From assembly GCA_963850345.1 (NCBI GenBank), contig CAWKKW010000005.1, positions 310,001-374,000 on the forward strand: a stretch of 64,000 nt of DNA. Direction: 5' to 3'. A program made the position numbers and the translations under genes. This DNA comes from CAWKKW01 sp963850345 (GTDB lineage: Bacteria; Acidobacteriota; Terriglobia; Terriglobales; Acidobacteriaceae). Positions 1 through 9,431 of the stretch are shown one piece after another (the stretch's first letter is position 1; each line of letters begins with the position of its first letter). The notes beneath the pieces were generated by a model. That model saw only the letters and a program-made list of their open reading frames with translations, was not told the DNA's origin and searched no databases.

Positions 1-178
1 AGCTTCTTTGGACACTGGCGGTAAGGTCGATCTGCACTCCCCACAAGTCCCCATAGACGCCGTGCCCGGCAGCGATCGTTGGTGACGACAAGCCGACTAA
101 TGAGATGGTCCGCCGCTTGATTCAGTTGCGGAAGCAGGTTGATCGTGGTGGCAGCTTCTAACAGGGTGGATCATCGAC

Positions 179-640
179 ATGCAGATACATTCGGTTGGCA
201 TTGACTTGGGCAAGACGACGTTTCATCTGGTAGCACTTGGCGCATCTGGCAAGGTGCTTGTGAAGAAGAAGTTTACGCATCGGCAGTTGCTGACGTACAC
301 CTCGAAGATGGCGACTTCGCTGATTGGTTTAGAAGCCTGTTCCGGAGCCCATTTCCTCGGTCGGGCTCTGCGCAAGCAAGGTCACGATGTGCGGCTGATC
401 GCGGCTCAGTTCGTGAAGCCCTTTGTGAAGTCCAACAAGAACGACTTCGTCGATGCGGAAGCGATCGCCGAGGCCGTCGAGCGCAAGAACAGCGCTTTGT
501 GCCGATCAAGACCGATGACCAGCTAGACCTGCAGGCTATTCATCGAGTTCGAGACCGACTGGTTTCGCGGCGTACGGCAGTCATCAACCAGCTACGGGCG
601 TTTCTGCTCGAACGTGGCATGGTGTTTGCACAGAAGCCGG
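179..640 (+). pseudogene. IS110-family transposase remnant, frameshifted and truncated
   Basis: The first 104 or so residues (start 179) match the N-terminal DEDD domain of IS110-type transposases: the IGIDLGKTTFH strand with the first catalytic Asp, then GLEACSGAH with the Glu, then NDFVDAEAIAEA with the late Asp pair. The frame then breaks near 491, where AACAGCGC appears to have lost one base relative to AACATGCGC. The family text resumes in the next frame as VPIKTDDQLDLQAIHRVRDRLVSRR and stops at about 640 (FAQKPAK). The C-terminal serine-containing domain is absent. It is a different lineage from the intact IS110 element at 8322. A dead mobile element; family assignment is secure, the exact right end is not. 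Confidence 0.85.
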
Positions 641-1027
641 CGAAGGCCGAATACATTTGCGCAGACTTGTCTTCTCGACCAAACTTTCCCTTGCAGTCCC
701 GCGGCGGACCATACATTCTCGGTACTGACCCACGGTCTCCCGCGCTCGCTTAGGCCTTTTGGTTCAACTTCACGAGCAGGGCCTGCCGGCACCTCGTCAG
801 GAGGCATCCAGATACATCAGTTTCCAACAAAACCCCGCCGGTGAGTTGGAAGAGTATTTATGAAATGGATTCTCGCTGTGAAGAAGCTATGGTATTGCCG
901 GTCGTTGGTCCGGTTTGGTCGGAAGTTTCAGATAACAGCGTTGCGTGGGGCTCGCATTGAGGCTAAACCTGCGCAGTCTAAGCTGCGCGTGCCGGGATTG
1001 ATGTTTCCGGCACGCGCCTGAACGGCA
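641..1027. other. Gap without recognisable gene
   Basis: Sequence following the truncated IS110 remnant. Short open frames exist on both strands but none resembles a known family and none has a convincing ribosome binding site. The 17-mer GCGGCGGACCATACATT near 700 recurs near 39960, without other similarity. Confidence 0.5.
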
Positions 1028-1510
1028 CTACATCTCTCGGTCGTAGAAAGCCGGTGGTTCGATCCCGAGAGACCGCAGATAGACATACCCTTGTCCGCGA
1101 TGGTGCACTTCGTTGTCGATAACGTAGAGCAAGAGTTGGAAGCCCAGCATCTCCCACTGACCGAAAGCCTTCATGCTCTCACTGAAGCGCTCTGCCGGGA
1201 TGCCCGGAAACTCGGAGTTGAGCGCGGCGGTTTGCTTATCCCACTCGGCCAATAATTCCTGCTTGGTTGTCGGTTTGGCGAATTCGAACTTCTCCCATTC
1301 GCCGGTCGTAATGCCACGCACGGTTGGCAGTGCCATGCCAAGAAACTCGTTGCCAAGCTCGCCAAAGGTACGCATACCGCCGACGCTATAGCTGAACAGC
1401 TTGTCGTCAGGAAAAGCCGCGAACATCTTGCGTGTGAGCGCTCTATGCCCTTGCCAATGGGTCAGCAACTCCACGGGTGTAAGGACGGTTAATTTCGATC
1501 CGTTAGCCAT
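1028..1510 (-). CDS. DinB-family protein
   Basis: A 160-residue protein of the DinB/YfiT four-helix fold, a family of putative metal-dependent enzymes (thiol transfer and related activities). Visible marks are the N-terminal LLTHWQGHRALTRKMF helix, the central GITTGEWEKFEF stretch and the C-terminal VIDNEVHHRGQGYVYLR, whose His residues with the N-terminal His are the usual metal ligands. I start at 1510 rather than the longer open frame because GAGGTGC sits just upstream and the extension does not look like protein. It is divergent from the WYL regulator at 1601, a pairing commonly seen for DinB and YafY-type regulators, so the neighbour probably controls it. The substrate cannot be inferred. 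Confidence 0.85.
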   Translation of the reverse strand: MANGSKLTVLTPVELLTHWQGHRALTRKMFAAFPDDKLFSYSVGGMRTFGELGNEFLGMALPTVRGITTGEWEKFEFAKPTTKQELLAEWDKQTAALNSEFPGIPAERFSESMKAFGQWEMLGFQLLLYVIDNEVHHRGQGYVYLRSLGIEPPAFYDREM

Positions 1511-1600
1511 GATGCACCTCAAAGCCCTGAATGGGCACGAAGACCAAGTTACGAGCAATTGCCGACAGTGTATGTCGCAGATCTGGATGATACTGAATTT

Positions 1601-2569
1601 ATGCAAGATCCAATCATGCGCGTGCTCACAGTGCTTGAGATTCTTCAAGCGCGCGACAGCGTCTCTGGTGCAGAACTGGCGCGGAGGCTTGAGGTCGACC
1701 TGCGAACCGTGCAGCGTTACATCGTTCGCCTTAGGGACCTCAGCATTCCCATCGACTCGACACCGGGAGTGGGCGGAGCTTACCGTTTGCGGCCTGGCTT
1801 CCGGTTACCTCCGCTACTGCTTACCAATGAAGAGGCTTTCGCGCTGTCGCTTGGCTTACACGCGTTGCGTCAGATCGGTCTGGAAGCATTCGCCCCCGCA
1901 ACGGAAGGTGCGCTGGCCAAGCTTGAACGTGTGCTTCCCCAGACACTGCGCGAAAGCGTACGGATCGTCGAGGACACGGTCGCGCTCGAGCCCAGCATGT
2001 GGGCTGTCCCAACTTCGGTTTCCTGCCTGATCGCGGCAGCCACGGCTATCCGTGCCGGTAAGCGTATCCGCTTCAGCTACGAATCGCATGCCAAGGAAAC
2101 CTCGCGGCGCGAAGTGGAGCCGTATGCCGTACTACATATAGATGATCGCTGGTATCTCATCGGCCGCTGCATAGTGCGGAAGGCCACCCGAACATTTCGC
2201 CTTGACCGCGTGGCCAATCTCCGCGCCGGAAGCAAGACGTTTGTGCGTCCACTTGATTTCGATGCGCGAAGCTACATGGCCGAAAACATGCCTTTTGTAC
2301 AGTCTCGCTATCAAGTGGACGTGTGGGTGGAAATGTCAGTCGAAGAAGCTCGACAGAGTTTCGCGCTGTGGCGCGTGCGGGTGGAGCGGGAAGAAGCCGG
2401 AGTGCGCTTGCGATGCGGCCGGGACGATCTTGAGATGTTTGCGGCCATGCTGCTCACACTGAACCGCCGCATCGTCGTGCGCAGCCCTAAAGAACTGCGC
2501 GAGACGTTTCGACAGATTGCTCAACGCGGCACGGAAGCGGCAGGCGGCGACGCTCCTGAGTCTCGTTAG
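1601..2569 (+). CDS. YafY-type HTH/WYL-domain transcriptional regulator
   Basis: About 322 residues. The N-terminus carries a DeoR-like winged helix (RVLTVLEILQARDSVSGAELARRLEVDLRTVQRYI), followed by GVGGAYRLRPGFRLPPLLLTNEEAFAL and a C-terminal WYL domain in which the signature appears as DDRWYLIGRC plus a downstream FRLDRV. Such proteins sense small molecules or nucleic-acid ligands and act as repressors or activators in the cytoplasm. I chose 1601 because MQDPIMRVL fits the usual family start; a TTG at 1559 would add an unconvincing extension and 1616 is also possible. Divergent from the DinB gene, with about 90 bp between them that must hold both promoters. Confidence 0.88.
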   Translation: MQDPIMRVLTVLEILQARDSVSGAELARRLEVDLRTVQRYIVRLRDLSIPIDSTPGVGGAYRLRPGFRLPPLLLTNEEAFALSLGLHALRQIGLEAFAPATEGALAKLERVLPQTLRESVRIVEDTVALEPSMWAVPTSVSCLIAAATAIRAGKRIRFSYESHAKETSRREVEPYAVLHIDDRWYLIGRCIVRKATRTFRLDRVANLRAGSKTFVRPLDFDARSYMAENMPFVQSRYQVDVWVEMSVEEARQSFALWRVRVEREEAGVRLRCGRDDLEMFAAMLLTLNRRIVVRSPKELRETFRQIAQRGTEAAGGDAPESR

Positions 2570-2662
2570 CCAGCGTCCGGCGTCTTTCGCCAAGAGGAGT
2601 CTACTTCTTGGAGATCGCTGCTCACAGAACCTGATCCTTGTACGGGGGAGCTGGGCCGGATC

Positions 2663-2799
2663 AGTCCTAGTAAACGCCGTTCTCGCCACCTACGATCCTG
2701 AACGAGTGCAAAATCGCCAAAGCGCTCAGCGACCGAGTGTGCATAATGACTTGGCCTGATCTCGACACTTGAGCCGGTCGTAAGTAAACATATGCCGAC
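2663..2799. repeat. 137-bp direct repeat, copy 1
   Basis: This stretch (beginning AGTCCTAGTAAACGCC, ending CATATGCCGAC) recurs at 4680-4816 with only two substitutions that I can find (GAGTG/GACTG and AAACAT/AAGCAT). Weaker similarity continues to about 2890, including ATTGGCGATTT and GGTTCGTTGACT. Within copy 1, GCAAAATCGCCAA at 2708-2720 has its exact reverse complement at 2832-2844. The two copies flank the hydrolase gene. No ORF here is recognisable. Confidence 0.9.
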
Positions 2800-2934
2800 T
2801 TCCCATTACTAATCTGGTCTCGATGAGTGCATTGGCGATTTTGCCTCAACTAAGACGAATAGGCGGTTCGTTGACTAGATTGGCGTTCACCAGGGACCTG
2901 TCGACTTGGCACACGAAGGCGCCACGCCACCCCT

Positions 2935-4512
2935 TTACCTCGAAGCCGGCACCGCCTCCAGCGCCGCTAGGTTCTCCTTGGCATCAGAGTTCTCGGGGTT
3001 CTTTTCCAGCGCCTTTTTATAATTCTCGACTGCAAGCTGCTTTTCCCCAGATTTCTGATACGCCTCTCCCAAGCTCTCGTACGCATCGCTCGAGTCGGGA
3101 TATATCTGCAGTTGCAGCTTCAGCACATCGATCGCTTCCGCCAAATGGCCATCATCCTTCAACTCGGTCGCCCAGATATACATTGGCGTCTCTCCGATCT
3201 TGAAATCCGGCTTCTCCTTCTTCATCGCCGCATATATCTCAGCCAGATGACCAAACGCTTTTCCTCCCGCTTCAACTCGCAGTGCCTCAAACGTCGCCGG
3301 CGCTCCTTTCGCGGCGCGGAAGGAAACCGTCATCGTGTGCAGCGGCACGCCATTTTCCGCCGCCGTCTTCTTCAGAAAACTCATCGCCGCCGTGTCATGC
3401 TTCAAATAGGCATCAAGAAACTCAAGAGTGTACCGAGCGACCCACCCATACCCAGCGATCCCGTCTGCCCGAGAATAATCTCCCTTGCGATTTTCTGGGT
3501 AATGCTTCCATATCTTTTCATTGCGCTGATACATCGAGCTGTGCTCCACATGCGTCAGAGCCATATCGTCTACCGTAACCAAGTCTCCGTGCGTCCACCC
3601 GTTCAGCACGTTCGGTCCCTCGTTGTCCTTGCTTGTAAAGTCCTTCACCTGCTCCTCTAGTGAAATCGCACCTTGAGTAAAAAACAACAGCGGCAAGGTC
3701 ATCTCCTCCGGATGCACATAACCCGAATCCTTCACCAGCCCGGGGTAGTACCGCATACTCCCATCCAGCGCCACCAATGCATCGATCCGGTTATCTCGCG
3801 CTGCTGCAAACAGATTCGAGATCCCACCCCAACTGAACCCAGCTACCGCAATCTCCGACATTTCTACATCCGGCAACGTCCGCGCATATCCAATCAGGAA
3901 CGAGATGTCACGCGCCTGAGCCTCGATCCCTTCCTGATCGTTGGTCATCACCCGCGCCGACGCTCCCATATCCGTGCTCGCCACTACCACATACCCTTGG
4001 CTCGCCAGGTACTCGCACAGATCCGCGTTTTCCCACGACATCGCCGAAAAACTCGGAGCGTAGATTATCAATGGAAACTTTTCATTTACTGCCGTCGCAT
4101 CCCGAACTGCCCACAGTGAATCCTTCAGTGTCGGCTTCATTCCATCGACCCACGACTTCCATTCACCCCAGAGCTTCGGCTTATCGAAACTCGTCTCAGT
4201 AGGCAAAAGGTCGCTGTAGTCTCCCACCGTCATCGGCTTCTCGCCGCTCTTCTTCGCCGGATACCAGATCAGCGTCTGCAGCGGCCGTGCGCGCTCTCCC
4301 ACAGTCGACTTGCCCAACGCATCGACCCTGGGACGATATGTCCGCGAAAAGTCATATTGGTCCACAACCTTCAGTCCCACGGCGTACGAGCCAGGCTTTT
4401 CCGTGAAGCGAAACAGTGGTCCGTCGCTCACACCCACCGGAGCATTTTGGCCATGTGCTCCAGCTACACAGAAAACGAGAGCAGTCGCAACGAATAAATT
4501 CTTGGTTCGCAT
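2935..4512 (-). CDS. Secreted alpha/beta hydrolase with C-terminal TPR domain
   Basis: 525 residues from the chosen start. Residues 1-22 form a signal peptide (basic MRTKN, hydrophobic core, AGAHGQ cleavage area), so the protein is exported. The middle is a dienelactone-hydrolase/PAF-acetylhydrolase-like alpha/beta hydrolase: PLIIYAPSFS strand, GYVVVASTDMGAS, and the nucleophile elbow GFSWGG with Ser near residue 227. The C-terminus (about 430-515) has TPR repeats (AIDVLKLQLQIYPDSSDAYESLG, AVENYKKALEKNP). Start 4512 is preferred over 4524 and 4584 because GGAG lies six bases upstream. It stands alone between two copies of a 137-bp repeat, which suggests mobilisation or duplication of the segment. 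Substrate unknown; an ester or lactone is likely. Confidence 0.85.
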   Translation of the reverse strand: MRTKNLFVATALVFCVAGAHGQNAPVGVSDGPLFRFTEKPGSYAVGLKVVDQYDFSRTYRPRVDALGKSTVGERARPLQTLIWYPAKKSGEKPMTVGDYSDLLPTETSFDKPKLWGEWKSWVDGMKPTLKDSLWAVRDATAVNEKFPLIIYAPSFSAMSWENADLCEYLASQGYVVVASTDMGASARVMTNDQEGIEAQARDISFLIGYARTLPDVEMSEIAVAGFSWGGISNLFAAARDNRIDALVALDGSMRYYPGLVKDSGYVHPEEMTLPLLFFTQGAISLEEQVKDFTSKDNEGPNVLNGWTHGDLVTVDDMALTHVEHSSMYQRNEKIWKHYPENRKGDYSRADGIAGYGWVARYTLEFLDAYLKHDTAAMSFLKKTAAENGVPLHTMTVSFRAAKGAPATFEALRVEAGGKAFGHLAEIYAAMKKEKPDFKIGETPMYIWATELKDDGHLAEAIDVLKLQLQIYPDSSDAYESLGEAYQKSGEKQLAVENYKKALEKNPENSDAKENLAALEAVPASR

Positions 4513-4679
4513 CACATGCTCCATGCAAAAAAGAGATACACGGTAACGAGGCCATCGAGAGTGGCGATCTGTCAACGTTCTCATCAGAGCGTAGATACGC
4601 GCGCGACCGGAGGATGGTTCCGACTCCCAACTGTCGCGTACAGGCCAATGCGCTCATCGGGCTGGCAGAGGCTAGGATT

Positions 4680-4816
4680 AGTCCTAGTAAACGCCGTTCT
4701 CGCCACCTACGATCCTGAACGAGTGCAAAATCGCCAAAGCGCTCAGCGACCGACTGTGCATAATGACTTGGCCTGATCTCGACACTTGAGCCGGTCGTAA
4801 GTAAGCATATGCCGAC
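4680..4816. repeat. 137-bp direct repeat, copy 2
   Basis: Second copy of the repeat at 2663-2799, same orientation, 135 of 137 positions identical by eye. Similarity decays beyond 4816 but patches (TACTAAT, GATTGGCGATTT, GGTTCGTTCGACTGG) persist to about 4910. The remainder of the gap up to the PadR promoter holds only a 48-codon GTG frame at 4860, not recognised. Confidence 0.9.
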
Positions 4817-5075
4817 ATATTGGTACTAATGCCGCTCGTTGGGCGGATTGGCGATTTACCGTGAAGCCAAAAACCCTCATTGAACTTGGACGGTTCGTTC
4901 GACTGGTCGAATGCGAAAGTCTGGAGTCCGCATCTCCCTCATCCTCCGCAGCCGGCATTCCTAAGGATGACGTCCTTCACGACCGATTCGGAATTGCGCT
5001 TCCATGAGATCGTGCCAGCCTGAATCTATTGCTACGAGACGAAATGAGACCAAGCGAAAGAACATCAAGAGGTTA

Positions 5076-5121
5076 TTGACATTATTAGGTGTGTACCGCA
5101 TAGTATGCACTACACACTATG
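5076..5121 (+). promoter_or_regulatory. Promoter and candidate PadR operator
   Basis: TTGACA at 5076-5081 and CATAGT at 5099-5104 (four of six to TATAAT) are separated by 17 bp. CATAGT is also the left arm of an inverted repeat whose right arm ACTATG is at 5116-5121, so a dimer bound here would cover the -10 element. This is the expected geometry for PadR autorepression of the gene starting at 5139. Seen in sequence; regulator identity is inferred. Confidence 0.5.
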
Positions 5122-5138
5122 TGTGGCTTGGTACATCG

Positions 5139-5507
5139 ATGAATTCAGATCCGCTTGAGAGCCTACGCCTCGAACTCCGTCGTGGCTCTGTGGTCGTTGC
5201 GGTCCTCGGGGCCCTGCGCAGGGAACAGTACGGCTATACCCTGCGCAAGACGCTCGCCGATCACGGCTTGGAGATCGATGAGGGTACGCTTTACCCCCTC
5301 CTTCGCCGGCTGGAATCCCAGGGCCTACTGAACAGCCAGTGGCGCGAAGAAGCTAAGCGCAGGAAGCGCTTTTACCTCCTCTCAACCGAAGGCGCCCAGG
5401 TGCTTGAACAGCTACTCGCCGAGTGGCAAAAAATCGATCTCTCTCTGAGAGAAATCCTGAAGGAGCAAAGCCATAGAAATGATTGCGCGATATCTCGAAT
5501 CCGTTAA
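5139..5507 (+). CDS. PadR-family transcriptional regulator
   Basis: 122 residues. The PadR winged helix is plain: LELRRGSVVVAVLGALRREQYGYTLRKTLADHGLEIDEGTLYPLLRRLESQGLL, then the wing SQWREEAKRRKRFYLLSTEGAQVL and a C-terminal dimerisation helix. ATG 5139 is used because it follows the promoter/operator at 5076-5121; the open frame upstream lies over that promoter. The 3' end overlaps the next gene by 29 bases, so the two are translated from one message. PadR proteins of this small type usually repress a downstream membrane protein operon and release DNA on stress or ligand binding. Confidence 0.9.
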   Translation: MNSDPLESLRLELRRGSVVVAVLGALRREQYGYTLRKTLADHGLEIDEGTLYPLLRRLESQGLLNSQWREEAKRRKRFYLLSTEGAQVLEQLLAEWQKIDLSLREILKEQSHRNDCAISRIR

Positions 5508-6468
5508 ATTCTGGCTTCCGAAAGGGCAGAAGGCCGACATCATTGACGAGCTGTCCGCGGACATTGACGCCCAGGTTGAGGAACGCGAGGCCACCCTCGG
5601 CCGCAAGCTGTCCGAGGCCGAGGTCGAGTCGATCCTGAAAGAGCGTGGTCGTCCCGTCGTGGTAGCCAACCGCTTTCTGCCGCAGGAACAACTGATCGGA
5701 CCCCTGCTGTTCCCCGTGTACCGTTTCGTGCTGAAGATCGTTTGCCTCTGCTACCTGCTTCCCTGGGCGCTAGTGTGGATTGGGATGATGATCTTTGACC
5801 CCGCCTATCGCGCAGAGCAAACGCATGTATCGTGGTCAGCCGCAGTCGTGTCGGCGTGGAGCGCCTGGTGTACTGTGGCATTCGTCGCCGTCGGCCTGGC
5901 GACCCTGGTCTTTGGCATTTTGGAGCGCATCCAGGCAAAGTCACATTTCCTGGAAGAATGGAGCCCGCGCAAGCTTCCACCCGTCCGCATTGCGAACGAG
6001 ATTCCACGCAGCACTTCCATACTCGAACTGGCTCTAAGCCTGCTGTTCTTCGTCTGGTGGGCGCTCAATGCGGCCCCCCGAATACTCAATCTCGGGAGCA
6101 CCGTCCGCATCGAGCTCGGACCGCAGTGGTTCTGGTTCTTCTCGGCATTCCTCGTTCTGGCCGTTGGCAATGCCGCTCTCGCGGTGGCCAACCTGCTCCA
6201 TCCCTACTGGACGGTCCGTCGGGCTGTACTGCGGCTGCTCTGCGACGGCATTGGAGCGCTCCTCTTCTGCTTGTTGCTCCGGTCCCACATTATCACCAGC
6301 TTCTCGGCATCATCACTCACAACGGAGAAATCGATCGAGGTAACCCACGCCATCGACTACTGGATGGCTATGGCTTTCCCCTGGGCCATCGTAGCCTCGG
6401 TGGTCATCGCCGCCACCGGCATCTACCGCATTGTTCGTGTCAAGCCTTTAGCATCGTCTTCCGCGTAA
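5479..6468 (+). CDS. Membrane protein with N-terminal HAAS-type domain
   Basis: 329 residues. The N-terminal soluble part (YLESVKFWLPKGQKADIIDELSADIDAQVEEREATLGRKLSEAEVESILKERGRPVVVANRFLP) is the HAAS/DUF1700-type helical domain commonly coupled to PadR regulators. It is followed by about six hydrophobic segments (for example LLFPVYRFVLKIVCLCYLLPWALVWIG, FLVLAVGNAALAVANLL, WAIVASVVIAATGIYRIV). Overlapping translation with the PadR gene shows an operon. It probably acts in the inner membrane as an anti-sigma-like or signalling partner; direct function is unknown. Confidence 0.8.
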   Translation: MIARYLESVKFWLPKGQKADIIDELSADIDAQVEEREATLGRKLSEAEVESILKERGRPVVVANRFLPQEQLIGPLLFPVYRFVLKIVCLCYLLPWALVWIGMMIFDPAYRAEQTHVSWSAAVVSAWSAWCTVAFVAVGLATLVFGILERIQAKSHFLEEWSPRKLPPVRIANEIPRSTSILELALSLLFFVWWALNAAPRILNLGSTVRIELGPQWFWFFSAFLVLAVGNAALAVANLLHPYWTVRRAVLRLLCDGIGALLFCLLLRSHIITSFSASSLTTEKSIEVTHAIDYWMAMAFPWAIVASVVIAATGIYRIVRVKPLASSSA

Positions 6469-6685
6469 TCAAACAGTCGATCCCTCACAAATCGGAACTG
6501 CCGTTCAGCCGACTCCTGCCTCACCGGACAACTAGCAAGAGGATCGATGCACTGGTGCGCCGCAGAAATGCGGGAGGCAACCTGCGCCTCGAATTGACCG
6601 CTGAATGCAAGCGCGTATGCCCCACTCAACCCCTCAACTGCTCACGGCAAGGAGAGAGCGCACTCACGGTGCTACGGAGATCGAA

Positions 6686-7907
6686 ATGCCAAGCTTGAAC
6701 GCAGCTCTCACTGCCGCTGCACCCACTCCACTAACCGCGAAATATAACTATGCGATCGGATACCTCCGCGCCTTCATCGTTGTGTTGGTCGTCGCGCATC
6801 ATGCGGCCACCGCCTACTATCCAATTCCACTTCCGCTGCCGAAATCGCTTATGGAACGGCCCAGGCTATGGCCGGCGTTCCCCATTCTTGATCCTCACAA
6901 ATGGAGTGGATTTGCTGTGTTCATTGGCTTCAACGACGCCTTTTTTATGTCGTTGATGTTCTTTCTCTCCGGCCTGTTTGTTTCGCACGGCCTGACAAGC
7001 AAGGGCGCTGCAACGTTCCTGCGCGACCGGCTGCTCCGGCTGGGTCTGCCGTTTGTCGTAGCGGCCTGCGTGCTCGCGCCACTGGCCTACTTTCCCGCCT
7101 ATTTGCAGATATCCGGCCACGGCGATGTCCCCCGATTTCTGCCATCAATGGCTTTCGCTGGGAAGCTGGCCAGCCGGTCCGGCATGGTTTATCTGGGTCT
7201 TGCTCGCATTTGACTTTGTCGCCACCCTGCTATTTGCATTGGCTCATGGATGGGGGATGAAACTCGGCGCTCTCACTTCCGGCGCGGGTCGCAGACCGGT
7301 GATCTTCTTCGCCGCGCTAATCGCCATCTCAGCGACTGCCTACATGCCCGTGGCGCATCACTTCACATCTCTCACCTGGTCGTCGTTCGGCCCGTTTACC
7401 TTCCAGACCAGCCGGATTGTTCATTACCTCGTGTACTTTCTCATTGGGGTAGGCGTCGGCGCATGGGGCCTCGATCGCGGCCTACTTTCACCCCAGGGGA
7501 AGCTTGCCCGACGCTCGACACTATGGCTAACCGCAGCATTGGTCATCTTCATTGCTGCTACCGCTGTGAATCTATTCGCACTTGCTTCTGGCAGTCAGTC
7601 GGTGGCCTTGTCATTGGCCATGGACGCGGGATTTGTTTTGTCATGCGCGGCGTCCTGCTTTGCGTTTCTTGCCCTGTTCCTTCGTTTCGCTAAGTCGCGC
7701 TCCCGAGTCTGGGACAGCCTCGCCGCAAATTCATATGGCATTTATCTCATCCACTATGCAATCGTAAGCTGGTTGCAGTATGCACTCCTCCCGGCTGCCT
7801 TACCGGCAATAGTGAAGTGGATGATTGTTTTCCCGGGCGCGCTCATGCTCAGCTGGGGATTGGCGAAAAGCATTCGCCGAATAGCATTCGTCGCACGCGT
7901 GATTTAG
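6686..7907 (+). pseudogene. Acyltransferase-3 family membrane protein, single frameshift
   Basis: Two frames together give one acyltransferase-3/OpgC-type integral membrane O-acyltransferase of about 405 residues. The first part (start 6686, GGAG six bases upstream) has YAIGYLRAFIVVLVVAHHAATAYYP with the family His, FNDAFFMSLMFFLSGLFV and RDRLLRLGLPFVVAACVLAPLAY. After a run of five C at 7129-7133 the family text moves to the next frame (FCHQWLSLGSWPAGPAWFIWVLLAFD ... NSYGIYLIHYAIVSWLQY). Removing one C restores GDVPDFCHQWL. As written the first frame ends at 7213. It would modify a sugar or glycan at the inner membrane. The frameshift sits in a homopolymer, so either phase variation, recent loss or a read error could explain it. 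Confidence 0.85.
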
Positions 7908-8321
7908 TAGACTTTCGCACAAGCTCTTGCGCTAGTGCTGAAATGCGGATACAGGCGACGCAACACACCTGATGACTAAGAGTGCTCACCTCTCGACGCT
8001 TGCGCTCGAATTGACGTACTTCAGCACCAGCAGCTAACTCACCGGCGCGAAATTTGGCTTTGCCTCTCTATCTGCGTTCCAGCGTGCCGCGCTCAAAAGC
8101 ACTCCCGCCCTTCGGACGCACGCTCTCCTGCTCAAAATCCGTTACGCGCCTCTCCGAGGTGCGGACTCCTGCCCCAGGCAAGCCGTGGTCCCCTTCCGCA
8201 GATTCTGTCCAGTGGCCAAGGGAGTGGGTCGCGACGGCACACCCTCCGGGCAGCATGTACCGCAGACAGATGGGATGAGAAGGCGCCTCAAATTTGGTAG
8301 AAACCTCGCAGGAGGATTGAC
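7908..8321. other. Intergenic, probable left flank of IS110 element
   Basis: No gene recognised. The last 100 or so bases before 8322 probably belong to the IS110 element, whose family lacks clear terminal inverted repeats, so I cannot place its left end. GGAGG sits seven bases before the transposase ATG. Confidence 0.4.
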
Positions 8322-9431
8322 ATGGCTAGAATTGGCACGCTGGCGAAGTGCGAAGAATTGCAGCAGAGCTTCCACGCAGCACCTTATGCAGTTACGATCG
8401 GCATTGACCTTGGGGATCGCTACAGTCACTGTTGCGTGCTCGGCCCAGATGGCGCGTTGCTTACCGAAGGACGTGTGCGGTCTACACCTGAGGCTATGGC
8501 CGGCCACTTCAAGGGACTGACTCCGTCGCGGATCGCCATCGAGGTCGGAGGGCATTCCCGTTGGGTTAGTCAGATCTTGATGGGATGGAGGCATGAAGTG
8601 ATTGTGGCGAACCCACGCAATCTGCCCATGATCACGAGCAACATTCGTAAATCTGACAAAGTTGATGCTCACCTACTCGCGCGACTCGCGCGGCTCGATC
8701 CGCAGCTGCTCTCTCCAGTGACCCACCGTGAACAGCAACACTATCCTGCAGTCGCGCAGCTTCGTGCCCGAGATCTTCTAGTACGAGCGCGGACACGGCT
8801 GATCAACGCGGTGAGAGGGATGTCCAAGACAGTAGGCTCACGGATACCGGCCTGCAGCACTCCTTCTTTTCCTGCGCATGCCAAGTCTTGCATTCCCGAA
8901 GAACTAAAGCCTAGTCTCGCTCCCTTGCTAAACACGCTCGTCCATCTGAACCAACAGATCACCAGATACGATAAGGAGATTGCACGGCTTGGCCGGCAGC
9001 AGTATCCAGAGACAGCCCAGCTCCGCCAGATCAGCGGCGTCGGGCCTGTGACCGCTCTCGAATACGTACTCACGATCGGCAATCCGAAGCGGTTCGCAGT
9101 TTCGAGAGATGTTGGCCCGTACCTTGGGTTAACTCCCCGTCGTGACCAGTCCGGCAACACAGATCATCAACTAAAAATCAGTAAGGCTGGGAACAAGCAT
9201 CTGCGCAGTCTGCTGATTCAATGCTCTCAATACGTCTTAGGCAGATTCGCTCCCGACAGCGATATCAAACGGTGGGGAGCAAAGCTGGCATCCCGCGGAG
9301 GTAAGAACGGGAAGAAACGAGCAATCACCGCCGTTGCCCGCAAACTGGCCGTGCTTCTTCATCATCTCTGGGTGACTGGAGACGTCTACCAACCACTACA
9401 CAACAGTGCTGCGATTTGCCCCGCTACCTGA
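8322..9431 (+). mobile_element. IS110-family transposase, intact
   Basis: 369 residues, full length for the family. The N-terminal RuvC-like DEDD domain shows VTIGIDLGDRYSH (Asp29), SRIAIEVGGHS (Glu74) and NIRKSDKVDAHLLARLARLDP (Asp112, Asp115). The C-terminal transposase-20 domain shows QLRQISGVGPVTALEYVLTIG and FAVSRDVGPYLGLTPRRDQSG followed by KISKAGNKHLRSLLIQCSQ, where the conserved serine nucleophile region lies. Start 8322 follows GGAGG. IS110 elements move by a Holliday-junction-like mechanism, recently shown for IS110-group members to use a bridge RNA from the non-coding end. The non-coding flank here is either 8185-8321 or 9432 onward. It is the only complete transposase in the window. 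Confidence 0.95.

Noticed and set aside
700..720. 17-mer GCGGCGGACCATACATT also found near 39960
   Set aside because: No similarity outside the 17 bases; could be chance or a tiny relic, not enough to call a repeat family.
592..844. Several overlapping open frames after the IS110 relic
   Set aside because: All three are shadows of each other without any recognisable protein motif.
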